Below, in pieces: positions 36,538-45,011 of a stretch of DNA of 64,000 nt (positions are counted from its first letter, which is position 1; every line of letters starts with the position of its first letter). The notes beneath the pieces were generated by a model, which was given only the letters and a program-made list of their open reading frames with translations, was not told where the DNA came from and did no database searches. The stretch spans positions 186,001-250,000 of the forward strand of contig NZ_STGI01000003.1 in NCBI RefSeq assembly GCF_004804275.1. Direction: 5' to 3'. The stretch comes from Herbaspirillum sp. ST 5-3 (GTDB lineage Bacteria > Pseudomonadota > Gammaproteobacteria > Burkholderiales > Burkholderiaceae_D). A program made the translations under genes and the position numbers.

Positions 36538-38170
36538 TTCCCACCCATGCCTTTACCACGTTTGCGACCATCTTGGGATCGTTTCGCGCCAATTGCTTGG
36601 CCGCGTCCAGGTTGTCCTGATAGGTGCGTTGCTTGCTTCCCATCGGCTCCACATCATGCGAAATCTGCGCTGCCGCGGCCTCCGGCTGCGGTTCGGGCGG
36701 CTCGAAAGTCTTTGCGATCTTGCGCAGCAAGGGCTTCAACACCGCGAAGAACAGGTAGGCCAGGATCGCTGCAGCGATGACATACTTGCCGGCGCCCATT
36801 GCCATGTTCAGCGCCTCGGGACGCTTCCAGATCGGCGTCTCGGGAATCACTTCCTTCTCGGCACCGGCAAACGGGCTGTTCACTACATTGAGCGAGTCGC
36901 CGCGATCCTTGCTGAAACCCATGGCTTCCTTGACCAGATCCGTGATCTGGGCTTTCTCGGCGTCGCTCAGGGGCTTCATCGTGACCTTGCCGTCCTTGCC
37001 CGTTTCCTTCTTGTAGTTCACCACGACCGCCACCGACAGGCGCTGGATGCCGCCCATGGGTTGCTGCGTGTAGCGCACCGTCTTGTCAACTTCGTAATTG
37101 ACGGTCATGTCCTTGTGCGCATTGCCGGATGCGGATGCGGGTGCGGCGGCACTGGCGCTTGCGGCAGGCGCGGTGAGCGGGGCGGTGGCGGGCGCGGGCG
37201 GCTGATTGGTCAGCGCACCGGGTACGCCGGATGCAGTGGCAGGCGCGCCGTTCTGCGATTCGCTCAACTGCTGGCTGCGAATGGCTGAGGTGTTCGGTGC
37301 CTGGTTCGGCTTGTAGATCTCCGCCGCCTGCTCGGTGTGGGAGAAGTCCACATCTGCGGTGGCTTCCGCGCGCACGTTGTTGAGTCCGACGATAGGCGTC
37401 AGGATCGATTCGATGCGCTTGACGATGTTTTGCTGCAGCTCCTGCACATACTTCAGCTGGGTCGGATCGAGGCCGTTGCCGCTTCCCGGCGCGCGGATTT
37501 CCGACAGGAGGTTGCCGTTCTGGTCGACGACGGTGACGTTCTTGGTCGGCAGGTCAGGGACGCTGCTGGCCACCAGGTGCACGATGGCACTGACCTGCTG
37601 TTCGTCCAGCGTGCGGCCGGCATGCAGGTTCAGCAGCACCGATGCGGTCGGTTTTTGCTGGTCGCGGATGAACACCGATGCTTTCGGCAGCGCCAGATGC
37701 ACGCGCGCTGCCTGCACGGCGGCAAGCGACTGGATGGAACGTGCCAGCTCGCCTTCCAGTGCGCGCTGGAAGTTGACCTGTTCGAGGAACTGCGAAACAC
37801 CGAGCTTCTGGTTTTCCATCAACTCGAAGCCGACGCTGCCGCCTTTGGGCAAGCCTTGCGAAGCCAGCTTCAGCCGCACATCGTGTACCTGGTTGCCTGG
37901 CACCAGAATGGCGGCCCCGCCTTCGGCGAACTTGTACGGCACATTCATCTGTTGCAAGGACGACACGATAGCGCCGCCATCGCGATCGGAAAAATTCGAG
38001 AACAGCACGCGATAATCCGGCTGCTGGCTCCACAGCCACACGCCGGACATGACGGCAGCGACCGCTGCCACACCGAGCATCAGGAAAAAATTCCGTCCTC
38101 CCGGCGTCTGCGCGAAGCCGACAATGCCTGAACCAGCGGGGACGACGGCGTTTTCGCCTGCTACAGCCAT
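36530..38170 (-). CDS. fliF: Flagellar MS-ring protein FliF
   Basis: Base of the flagellum. Two membrane segments flank a large periplasmic part: one near residues 27-47 (FFLMLGVAAVAAVMSGVWLW) and one near 460-480 (YVIAAAILAYLFFAVLKPLL). YscJ-like ring domains (FKLAEGGAAILVPGNQVHDVR area; ARVHLALPKASVFIRDQQKP) are conserved, and the C-terminal FliG-binding tail is present (VVKAWVGNE). Length 546 aa. First gene of the fliF-to-fliR run, divergent from fliE. Confidence 0.97.
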   Translation of the reverse strand: MAVAGENAVVPAGSGIVGFAQTPGGRNFFLMLGVAAVAAVMSGVWLWSQQPDYRVLFSNFSDRDGGAIVSSLQQMNVPYKFAEGGAAILVPGNQVHDVRLKLASQGLPKGGSVGFELMENQKLGVSQFLEQVNFQRALEGELARSIQSLAAVQAARVHLALPKASVFIRDQQKPTASVLLNLHAGRTLDEQQVSAIVHLVASSVPDLPTKNVTVVDQNGNLLSEIRAPGSGNGLDPTQLKYVQELQQNIVKRIESILTPIVGLNNVRAEATADVDFSHTEQAAEIYKPNQAPNTSAIRSQQLSESQNGAPATASGVPGALTNQPPAPATAPLTAPAASASAAAPASASGNAHKDMTVNYEVDKTVRYTQQPMGGIQRLSVAVVVNYKKETGKDGKVTMKPLSDAEKAQITDLVKEAMGFSKDRGDSLNVVNSPFAGAEKEVIPETPIWKRPEALNMAMGAGKYVIAAAILAYLFFAVLKPLLRKIAKTFEPPEPQPEAAAAQISHDVEPMGSKQRTYQDNLDAAKQLARNDPKMVANVVKAWVGNE

Positions 38171-38408
38171 GGTCCGCCTCCCGGGTAGGTGCCGCGATGC
38201 GTGTTGTTTTTCATGTCATGTCCACATATTCGAGGTTTATGCCTTAGTGCAGGATTTTCGGCTTCTTGCACAAATTTAATCGTTGGAACAGAGCGCGATT
38301 CTTGCCGTTTATCTTCCGCAGGCCAAGCCGATTCGCGTGATACCTTAGCGTCGTGGAAAAAGGTGTCTGCCGTTGCTGGCTGACGGTATTTGATTGAATG
38401 GGGGCCGC
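38171..38408. promoter_or_regulatory. Divergent fliF/fliE promoter region
   Basis: This 238-base gap must carry promoters for fliF-fliR (minus) and fliE (plus). No sigma-28 or sigma-54 consensus was found on either strand, consistent with middle-class genes activated by an unseen master regulator such as FlhDC. Exact promoter positions could not be assigned. Confidence 0.4.
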
Positions 38409-38750
38409 ATGAAAACCGGAATGATCGATGCAAGCAGGATCGAGGCGATGATTTCTCAGCTCAAGGCTGCGGCGACCCGCCCTCAGGATGGCATCGACGC
38501 ACCCCAACTCGGCCAGGCGGCGCCCAAGGTCGACTTTGCCAGCGCATTGAAGGCAACGCTGGATCAGGTCAACGGCGCGCAGCAGAAGTCGGAAGATATG
38601 GCAAAGCGTTTCGTCCTCGGCGACGATACCGTCAGCCTGTCGGATGTGATGATCAATTCGCAGAAGGCCAGCATCGCTTTCCAGGCAACCGTCCAGGTAC
38701 GCAACAAGCTCGTATCCGCCTACCACGACATCATGAACATGCAGGTTTAG
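38409..38750 (+). CDS. fliE: Flagellar MS-ring/rod adaptor FliE
   Basis: Joins the MS ring to the proximal rod. The conserved C-terminal motif VMINSQKASIAFQATVQVRNK (core SQKASIAFQATVQVRN) and tail KLVSAYHDIMNMQV are clear. Start at ATG 38409 with GGGGG upstream, giving 113 aa; an in-frame TTG at 38394 is less likely. Single plus-strand gene between two minus-strand blocks. Confidence 0.95.
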   Translation: MKTGMIDASRIEAMISQLKAAATRPQDGIDAPQLGQAAPKVDFASALKATLDQVNGAQQKSEDMAKRFVLGDDTVSLSDVMINSQKASIAFQATVQVRNKLVSAYHDIMNMQV

Positions 38751-38813
38751 GGCGCCTTTCCAGCCTTCCGGGCAACGCACGCGCGCGCCCGCTGTACCTC
38801 CGCCTACGCCGCT

Positions 38814-39581
38814 TCAGCCCATCCCGGTCGCTTTTGCATTGCGCTCGCGCTCGAGTTTTGTGATGTAACGCTGTACCGCCGACATCATTGGCTTGGGCGG
38901 ATCGACAAACATGCATCCCAGCTTGCGAATCGATTTTCCGCTGGTCAGCGTGTAATCGTGCGAATTGCGAATCTGCAGATCCACCACGACCTGGCTGCCG
39001 CCGGGCAGATCGATCCGGCACGCCTTGTAAATGCGGCCGATCGTATTGTCGAGCATCTTTTTCTCATCGACGATAGCGATACCTCCGCCGCTGATGTCCT
39101 TTAGCGTGACAATGACCGTCGTGCCGGCGCCGCCGATATCATCGGGAGGAACATGAATGCTGCAGCGAAGCGGATTGGCGACCGGAGTCGGTATGCGGTA
39201 GTGTTCGCGCCGCTGCAGGCGTACCAGCGTCGCGGGAATGGCGATATACAGTGCAGGGAGGTTTTCATACAGGCATTCCCCGACCTTGTCTGTGAAAAAC
39301 AGGATGCGGATGTTATCCAGCACGGTCTCAAATGAGACGTTGTCACTTTCCAGAATGCGCTGATTGAGTATATTGCTCGGCGCGCGGTCGATCACCACGA
39401 TGCCGGCTTTTTCGTCGACCGTCAGCACCGAAGTGACGACGGAGTCCGAACCGCCGTCGGCTTCCATGCTGACGAGCTGGTTGCGCTCCTGCATGGCGCG
39501 CAGCAAGCTGATGATCTCGCGCCGGGAATGCACCTGGTAAGGGCTAACATCCTCCGTTCCGAACTTGGTATTGAATGCCAT
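38814..39581 (-). CDS. ycgR: YcgR-type flagellar brake protein (PilZ)
   Basis: c-di-GMP receptor that slows the motor. The N-terminal YcgR domain (about residues 12-110) precedes a PilZ domain holding both binding motifs: RxxxR in RREHYR (about residues 125-129) and DxSxxG in LKDISGGGI (about 162). ATG 39581 is preferred to an in-frame TTG at 39590; neither has a strong ribosome-binding site. Length about 255 aa. Last gene of the fliD block, converging on fliE. Confidence 0.92.
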   Translation of the reverse strand: MAFNTKFGTEDVSPYQVHSRREIISLLRAMQERNQLVSMEADGGSDSVVTSVLTVDEKAGIVVIDRAPSNILNQRILESDNVSFETVLDNIRILFFTDKVGECLYENLPALYIAIPATLVRLQRREHYRIPTPVANPLRCSIHVPPDDIGGAGTTVIVTLKDISGGGIAIVDEKKMLDNTIGRIYKACRIDLPGGSQVVVDLQIRNSHDYTLTSGKSIRKLGCMFVDPPKPMMSAVQRYITKLERERNAKATGMG

Positions 39582-39627
39582 TGATATCAACTTTTGGTGC
39601 GCAGTTTTCTATTTGTCAAGGCAGGGC

Positions 39628-39915
39628 TTACCTTCCCTTGTCTCCATTGTGCCTGGTGGCGTCGATATGGTATAGCCACGCGAGCAATTCCGCTACTACT
39701 CGATACAAGGCGGGCGGAATATGGCGATCCAGGTCAACCTGCATGAGCAGCGCGACCAGCTCCTTCGACTCATGCACGAAGACACCGTGCTCGCGTGCGC
39801 GGGTAATGATCTCTTCCGCGATCAGCCCGCGGCCCTTGGCGACCACCTTCGGTGCCAGATCTCCGGTCTGATAGGCCAGCGCAACGGCGTTCTGGGCGGG
39901 GTTAGGGCGATTCAT
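39628..39915 (-). CDS. FlhB C-terminal-domain homologue (FhlB/FlhX type)
   Basis: A 95-residue stand-alone copy of the cytoplasmic domain of FlhB after its cleavage site: QNAVALAYQTGDLAPKVVAKG matches the stretch after NPTH in FlhB of this window (core AVALAYQ and AP.VVAKG). The NPTH motif itself and all membrane segments are missing. Homologues in other bacteria can partly substitute for the cleaved FlhB C-terminal piece. It overlaps the FliK-like gene upstream by 14 bases. Confidence 0.88.
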   Translation of the reverse strand: MNRPNPAQNAVALAYQTGDLAPKVVAKGRGLIAEEIITRAREHGVFVHESKELVALLMQVDLDRHIPPALYRVVAELLAWLYHIDATRHNGDKGR

Positions 39916-41050
39916 TGCGCTTCACCAAAAACATGTCGAGCGGCGCGCCCGCCGCTTCCAGAGCGTCGGCAAGACTGCCGCTATGCTGGCGCAGTGATTC
40001 AGCCGCATCCTCGCTTGCGGCATTGATCTGGACATGCACGCGCGAATCGGTCAGCCTCACCGTTGCCGATATTTCGCCCAGATGCGGCAGTTCGAAGCGT
40101 ACCGTGCTGGTCCAGGACGATTGTTCCGGCGTCGCAGATCCCTCTTTCTGCTTGTCCTCGCTGACCTCCCATTCCATCGGCTGGCCAGGCCACAGCTCAC
40201 CCTGCCAGCGTACCTGGTGATGTTCCAGCGCATTGAGCTGAAGATTGATGAGGCGGCCCGATTCCTGATCGATCGTCGGCAACTCCTCAGGCGCACGCGA
40301 GATGACGTCGACATCGGTGGTGGCCGGATTTCCCGGCTGGGATTGCGCTTCGCGCATCAGGTCGAGCAATGCCTGCGCGCCGCTGCCCAGCTCGCGCATG
40401 CCCGCCGCCAGCCTGGTCAGGTCAATATTGGCGGGGTTTTGCTCAGACGTGCGATGAGCGGGATTCGACGATGCTTGTCGGGGGAGTTGCACCTGCGGTT
40501 CTTGCGCGAGATCGGCCAGCGAACGGCTGCCGCTGATCCAATCATGCAGATGCGACTCGTAGAACACGCCGCTGGAGGCGAGTGCACGGAAAAGGCTGGC
40601 AGCGACCGTCTTCGGGTCGGTCGCTGCCACCGCCGGAGCGCTCACCAGCGGCGTGCGTCCGGGAATTACGTCCGGCGCACCATCCTGCTCGGCGGATTGC
40701 AGAAGATGATCGATCAAGCGCGCGGTTGTGCTGAGGGATGCCGTCGTGCTGCCTTGCTGCATCAGCAGAAAGGTGGGGCGTGGTTCTCGCGCCACGAATA
40801 CCATGGAAAGCTGGTCGCCGACGCGGGTGCCGACCGGAAGCGCCATGCGCGCGGTCGTATCGGCAACCTTGACCAGATAGGTGCCGTCGTCCAGCATCGC
40901 ATCCACGGTTGCGTGCAGTTCCTTGCCGATCGCGATTTGCGTCAACCTGCGAAATATCTCCTGACGCGAATCGGTCGCGGAGACGACAGGCGTAGGGGCC
41001 TCAAGCGAGGCCGGGGGCCGGGTAGTGTTGAGGTCGGCCCGCGGAAGCAT
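39902..41050 (-). CDS. Second FliK-like hook-length control family protein
   Basis: The C-terminal part (about residues 270-375) has the FliK C-domain pattern (RFELPHLGEISATVRL; RVHVQINAASEDAAESLRQH), while the N-terminal part is Ala/Pro/Thr rich with a small beta region near residues 40-100. The canonical fliK is at 31625-32938, so this is a divergent paralogue. Start taken as ATG 41050, 5 bases after fliT; a longer reading to 41143 would overlap fliT. Coupled to the FlhB-domain gene. 382 aa. Function unproven. Confidence 0.75.
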   Translation of the reverse strand: MLPRADLNTTRPPASLEAPTPVVSATDSRQEIFRRLTQIAIGKELHATVDAMLDDGTYLVKVADTTARMALPVGTRVGDQLSMVFVAREPRPTFLLMQQGSTTASLSTTARLIDHLLQSAEQDGAPDVIPGRTPLVSAPAVAATDPKTVAASLFRALASSGVFYESHLHDWISGSRSLADLAQEPQVQLPRQASSNPAHRTSEQNPANIDLTRLAAGMRELGSGAQALLDLMREAQSQPGNPATTDVDVISRAPEELPTIDQESGRLINLQLNALEHHQVRWQGELWPGQPMEWEVSEDKQKEGSATPEQSSWTSTVRFELPHLGEISATVRLTDSRVHVQINAASEDAAESLRQHSGSLADALEAAGAPLDMFLVKRNESP

Positions 41051-41055
41051 GGCCG

Positions 41056-41394
41056 CTACCCGGCCTGGTTCGCGCCGTAGGCCTTCGAGAGTTTGCGCTC
41101 GGTGCCTGCGCTGTTGATCATGGCCGACAGCCGCGCCATCCACGGTTCGGTGATGTCGCGAATCTGGCGGTCGTCTTCAAGGATCTTCTTGATGATTCGT
41201 GTCTTTTTCTCACGCGCCATGGGTGTGAGGGGCTGGCGCGGCTGATCATTCTGCTTGATGATTTCCACCTGGCTGGAGCAGCGAGACTCTAACGCGGCCA
41301 GCTGTTCCCAATCGCCCGTACGTGCGGCCGCCAGCATCTGATCGGTGATGTCGGCAACGGTCTCGTAGAGTGCAAGAATTTCTTGGTTGTCCAT
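41056..41394 (-). CDS. fliT: Flagellar export chaperone FliT
   Basis: Small helical chaperone for the filament cap FliD. The protein is helical throughout with the usual pattern (ALYETVADITDQMLAAARTG; EKKTRIIKKILEDDRQIRD). Length 112 aa. Follows fliS by 4 bases, the usual fliDST order. Confidence 0.88.
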   Translation of the reverse strand: MDNQEILALYETVADITDQMLAAARTGDWEQLAALESRCSSQVEIIKQNDQPRQPLTPMAREKKTRIIKKILEDDRQIRDITEPWMARLSAMINSAGTERKLSKAYGANQAG

Positions 41395-41398
41395 TTGA

Positions 41399-41881
41399 TC
41401 AGGCTTTCACTAGGCGGGATTGCTGCGGAGCGAGAGGGTCGTACGGTTGCGGCGCTGGGGCTGATTGCTGATCGGGGCCGCCCGCCGTTGGCACAGGCGT
41501 AATTGCCTCCCATGCGTCTTTTAAACCCTTGAGCAGTTGATACACTTCTTCCAGGATCTTCGGCTGGTTCTTCAAATTTGCAATAACCAGCCTCGTACTC
41601 ATGTATTCATACAGGGCATCAAGATTCAGGGCGATTTCACCGCCGACCTGCTTGTCGAGACTGGCGCGCAAGCCGCTGTCGATGATTGAGATCGCCTTCG
41701 AAATGGCTGCGCCCTTGGCGGCAGTGTCGCCTGACTGCATATGCTGGATGCCGGAGGCAACAGCAACCATTGCGCCCTCGAAAAGCATGACAACCAGTTT
41801 GTGCGGACTGGCCGCAGCAACGCCAGTCTCGACGCCGACTTTCGCGTATGCCTTTGCGCCGCTATTTGTTGATCCAAACAT
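41399..41881 (-). CDS. fliS: Flagellin export chaperone FliS
   Basis: Chaperone of flagellin. The four-helix core is recognisable: AYAKVGVETGVAAASPHKLV (core SPHKLVVMLFEGA) and LYEYMSTRLVIANLKN. Length 160 aa, with a Pro/Gln-rich C-terminal extension of about 25 residues beyond the usual core. 12 bases after fliD. Confidence 0.95.
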   Translation of the reverse strand: MFGSTNSGAKAYAKVGVETGVAAASPHKLVVMLFEGAMVAVASGIQHMQSGDTAAKGAAISKAISIIDSGLRASLDKQVGGEIALNLDALYEYMSTRLVIANLKNQPKILEEVYQLLKGLKDAWEAITPVPTAGGPDQQSAPAPQPYDPLAPQQSRLVKA

Positions 41882-41893
41882 TCAAATGTCCCT

Positions 41894-44464
41894 TTACTCA
41901 ATCTTGGGCAGGTTGCTTAGCTGTTGCTGCAAGTAACTACTGGTTTTATTCATATTTGCAATGAGGGTGTCTAGCGCTGTAAATTGCGCGCGCAGCCGTT
42001 TTTCAGTACTTTGCAATCTGGCATTTAAAGCGTCGCGTTGACGGCCGATGTCCTTGATGCTGGAGTTGATGCCATCAGTGCGTCCCGACACTAGGCCTGA
42101 ACTGCCGAGATAGCCTTCTACCACCTTGTTCAGCTGAAAAGCATAACCTTGCGTGAAGCTGACTGTTCCGCGCGCCCCCGTGGAGCCGCCGTTGATCTGC
42201 AGTTTCAGGCCTTCCACAACCGATCCGGCTGCGCCTGTCAGGGTCTGGCCGGAGCCAGTTGCCGTATAGCCGCCTATCGTTCCAGCCACGTCCACCCCGG
42301 CGGTGCTGAGGGGGGCTGCACCAAGCAGATTGGATGCGCCTGTTCCTCCCACGCTAACAGTCGATGTTGAGCCATACTTGTTGGACTCGATCGTCATAAT
42401 GCCACTTCCATCGGCGCTGACCTTGACTGCAACGCCAGCCGAGGAAAATGCCGACGCACTATTGACTACAGATTGCACGTGGCTGACCAGCGAATCGACC
42501 GAATAGGTGCCGGCAACCAAAGTCACGGTGGCGCTTGTGCCATTGACGGTCAACGTCAGTTGGTCGTTTACACCGGCAGTAATGGTCAGGCCGGCCGCTG
42601 CTGATCCGGCGATCTTGCCTTGTGTTGCCAGGGTCGTCACGCTGACGTCGTATTTGCCGGGTTTGCTCGCCAGTGTGGAACTGGAAAAGCTGACAAGACT
42701 GTCTGTCGTGGAGCCCATCGTCGCAAACAGGGCGCCGATGCCGCTGAAGTTGTTTGTAATCGCGGTTTGCAGCTTGGCAGAATCGAGTGCAAGGGAACCG
42801 TCTTTCTGAACGGTCACGCCGATGTCCGATAATTTCGTTACTGTGCCGCTCAACTGCGCAATTGCAGTGTTCAGGGTCTGGCGGATGCCGTTCTGGATCG
42901 TGCGGACCGTGGCATCGCCCAGAAGAGGTCCGCCTTCCTTGGTTTCGGCGTTATAGGCAGTCAGGTCTTTCAGTGTCTTGTTGAGATCGTTGTACGCCTT
43001 GACGAAGGAATTAACGCCCGCACTGACTGAGCTGGTATCGCGTGCCACCGTGATGGTTGAGCTGCCGGTCTTGCTCAGGTTCAGTGTGACGCCTTGAATT
43101 GCTTCATTCACTGAATTGGTTTTACTCGTTACCGCTACACCGTTGACCGAAAGCGCTGCACTTTGTGCGGTGGCAGTCTGCGTCATGTTCTGGGCGCCGG
43201 CGGGGTCGTAGCCGAGCAGATTATCCAATGCTGCGTCGCCGGATACGCCAATCTTCAGACTCGATGTTGCGCCGGTCTTGTTCGATGCAATGACCAGCCG
43301 ATACGGCGTAGAGCTCCCGTCGGAAACGATGGTAGCAGTAATACCGAGGTTGGCCTTGTTGATTGCATCCCGGATTCCCTGCAAGGTATTGTTGGTATTG
43401 TCGATCGTGACAGTGCCAGTGGTCTGATCCGAATCCTGCGTAAAACTGGCGCCTGTATAAGTGTTCGGCTGGATGCCTGTAGTAAAACCGGCTGCGGTGG
43501 GGTTTGTTCCTCCGACCGTAATTGCCGCCGAGGAGCTTAACGATACTGCAGCGGTGAACGTCTTGGTCGTTCCTGCACCGATGGTCGTGGTGAATCCGCC
43601 TGCGGCGCCCGCTCCGGATTCCTGGATCGCGATGTTCGTACCGTCCGCCTTCGTAAACTTCAGCGTTCCCGCTGCGGCGGTGCCGGAAAAGGCGATACCC
43701 GCAGCAGTCAGGTTGGCCGCGACGGTCGGGTCGATCAGCCTCGCGTCGATATCGGTTGCCGTGGTACCGATGGCAGCATTGGAAATGATATTGACGCCGC
43801 CGACATCGAGGGTATATGTCGCGGCACTTGTGGTCGTCGTAAAGTTACCAAGTGCGCCGGTGTCCGTCGCCTGCGCTGTCGCGGTCACCCCGGTATCCGA
43901 GGTGAGAAGGTTAATCTGGGTGGCGAGATTCTTGGCGCTGTTGGTCGATGCGCTGGTAACGATCGTCGTCCCGTTGATGGTCAGCGAGTTCGCAGCGATG
44001 CCGCCGGAGGCAATACTGGCCGGTAGTTTTGACCCCGTGCTGACGAAGGTTCCGCCTCCGATGGTTCCGAACTCGAAGGTGAGAGTGGTCGACGCGCCCG
44101 CACCGATGGTGGCCGTGGTGCTAGCTTGTCCGGCTGACATGACTGTCTGGGACTGTGCCAGCTGAGTTACGGTGACGTTATAGCTTCCGGCGGCGGCATC
44201 GCTGGTGGATGTGCCTCTAAGGACTGCCTGGTCGCTTGACGATAGTGTCGTCGACTGGAACTTGCTTGGGTTGCTCAACGCGGAAACGGCATTCTGGAAG
44301 GTCGAAAGCGCGCTATTAAGACTGCCGAATGCCGACAGCTTCGCCTGGTAGCTGGCTTCTTTCCTGGCCAGCGCAGTCAGCGGCTGGGATTCGACTGCCA
44401 TGAGCTGGCTGACGATGCCGTTGATATCCAGATTGGAACCGATGCCGGGAGAGGAAAGCGCCAC
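41894..44464 (-). CDS. fliD: Flagellar filament cap protein FliD, extended
   Basis: Filament cap. The N-terminal (ISSPGIGSNLDINGIVSQLM-like start: SSPGIGSNLDINGIVSQLMA) and C-terminal coiled parts (FTALDTLIANMNKTSSYLQQ, core LDTLIANMNKTSSYL) are typical. At 856 aa it is far longer than the 467 aa of Salmonella; the surplus lies in the Ser/Thr/Gly-rich middle, with a flagellin-IN type repeat (TIDNTNNTLQGIRDAINKA) and a similar second one nearer the C-terminus. Start codon is GTG 44464 with AGGAG upstream. Sigma-28 promoter at 44499-44525. Confidence 0.94.
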   Translation of the reverse strand: MALSSPGIGSNLDINGIVSQLMAVESQPLTALARKEASYQAKLSAFGSLNSALSTFQNAVSALSNPSKFQSTTLSSSDQAVLRGTSTSDAAAGSYNVTVTQLAQSQTVMSAGQASTTATIGAGASTTLTFEFGTIGGGTFVSTGSKLPASIASGGIAANSLTINGTTIVTSASTNSAKNLATQINLLTSDTGVTATAQATDTGALGNFTTTTSAATYTLDVGGVNIISNAAIGTTATDIDARLIDPTVAANLTAAGIAFSGTAAAGTLKFTKADGTNIAIQESGAGAAGGFTTTIGAGTTKTFTAAVSLSSSAAITVGGTNPTAAGFTTGIQPNTYTGASFTQDSDQTTGTVTIDNTNNTLQGIRDAINKANLGITATIVSDGSSTPYRLVIASNKTGATSSLKIGVSGDAALDNLLGYDPAGAQNMTQTATAQSAALSVNGVAVTSKTNSVNEAIQGVTLNLSKTGSSTITVARDTSSVSAGVNSFVKAYNDLNKTLKDLTAYNAETKEGGPLLGDATVRTIQNGIRQTLNTAIAQLSGTVTKLSDIGVTVQKDGSLALDSAKLQTAITNNFSGIGALFATMGSTTDSLVSFSSSTLASKPGKYDVSVTTLATQGKIAGSAAAGLTITAGVNDQLTLTVNGTSATVTLVAGTYSVDSLVSHVQSVVNSASAFSSAGVAVKVSADGSGIMTIESNKYGSTSTVSVGGTGASNLLGAAPLSTAGVDVAGTIGGYTATGSGQTLTGAAGSVVEGLKLQINGGSTGARGTVSFTQGYAFQLNKVVEGYLGSSGLVSGRTDGINSSIKDIGRQRDALNARLQSTEKRLRAQFTALDTLIANMNKTSSYLQQQLSNLPKIE

Positions 44465-44498
44465 GTGCTTCTCCTACGAAAAACCACACTGTACTTTA

Positions 44499-44525
44499 AT
44501 ATCGGCTCTGTTAAACCGGACTTTA
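44499..44525 (-). promoter_or_regulatory. Sigma-28 promoter of fliD-fliS-fliT
   Basis: On the minus strand -35 is TAAAGTCC (44525-44518; 6 of 8) and -10 is GCCGATAT (44506-44499; 7 of 8), with an 11-bp spacer. The fliD GTG is about 35 bases downstream. Confidence 0.8.
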
Positions 44526-44564
44526 GAGGGCGGTTTACGTGCTTATTTCGCAGTGCGTCAAACT

Positions 44565-44939
44565 TCAGGCCTTTTGCCTGATTAGCAATCCTTGCACCTT
44601 GTCGAGCGCCTTGGCGATTTCGAGTGCTTCCTTGGTGGGCACTTGGCGGATGATTTCCTTGGTCTGTTGGTCTACAACCTTCACGATGGTGCGATTGCTA
44701 TCTTCATCCACCGAGAATTCAAGGTCTTGCGATAGCGATTTCATCGCTTTGTTGATTTCGTGGACCGCTTGCTTGACCTGCTCCATGGTGGGCACGGATC
44801 CGGGGTGCTGCACCGCGGTCGGGGAGTCCGGCAACGAAACTGGTTTGGCCGTCGCAGCGGGCATGCTGGCACCAGGCTCGACTTTCTCCAGATGTGCCAT
44901 CCCGATGTGCGGGTGATTGCCGATAGGTCTTATGTCCAT
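44565..44939 (-). CDS. flaG: FlaG family protein
   Basis: Affects filament length in other bacteria. The C-terminal FlaG domain is clear (LEFSVDEDSNRTIVKVVDQQ, core FSVDEDSNRTIVKVVD; TKEIIRQVPTKEALEIAKALD). The N-terminal 50 residues are Pro/Ala rich. Length 124 aa. Lies between fliC and fliD, the usual place in many beta- and gammaproteobacteria. Confidence 0.92.
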   Translation of the reverse strand: MDIRPIGNHPHIGMAHLEKVEPGASMPAATAKPVSLPDSPTAVQHPGSVPTMEQVKQAVHEINKAMKSLSQDLEFSVDEDSNRTIVKVVDQQTKEIIRQVPTKEALEIAKALDKVQGLLIRQKA

Positions 44940-44960
44940 GACGATCTCCTTTTAAGGAGC

Positions 44961-44990
44961 AAAACCCGGCGGGTCGGAACCGGCCGGGTT
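44961..44990 (-). terminator. Rho-independent terminator of fliC
   Basis: Read on the minus strand, AACCCGGC and GCCGGGTT form a perfect 8-bp stem with a 12-base loop followed by TTTT. It lies about 20 bases after the fliC stop, matching a strongly expressed single-gene transcript. Confidence 0.8.
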
Positions 44991-45011
44991 AAACACGCTA
45001 GTCGCTTTCGA

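Noticed and set aside
38171-38408. Search for sigma-54 promoters upstream of fliF/fliE
   Set aside because: No GG-N10-GC pattern with TGGC/TTGC context was found on either strand, so no sigma-54 site is reported.
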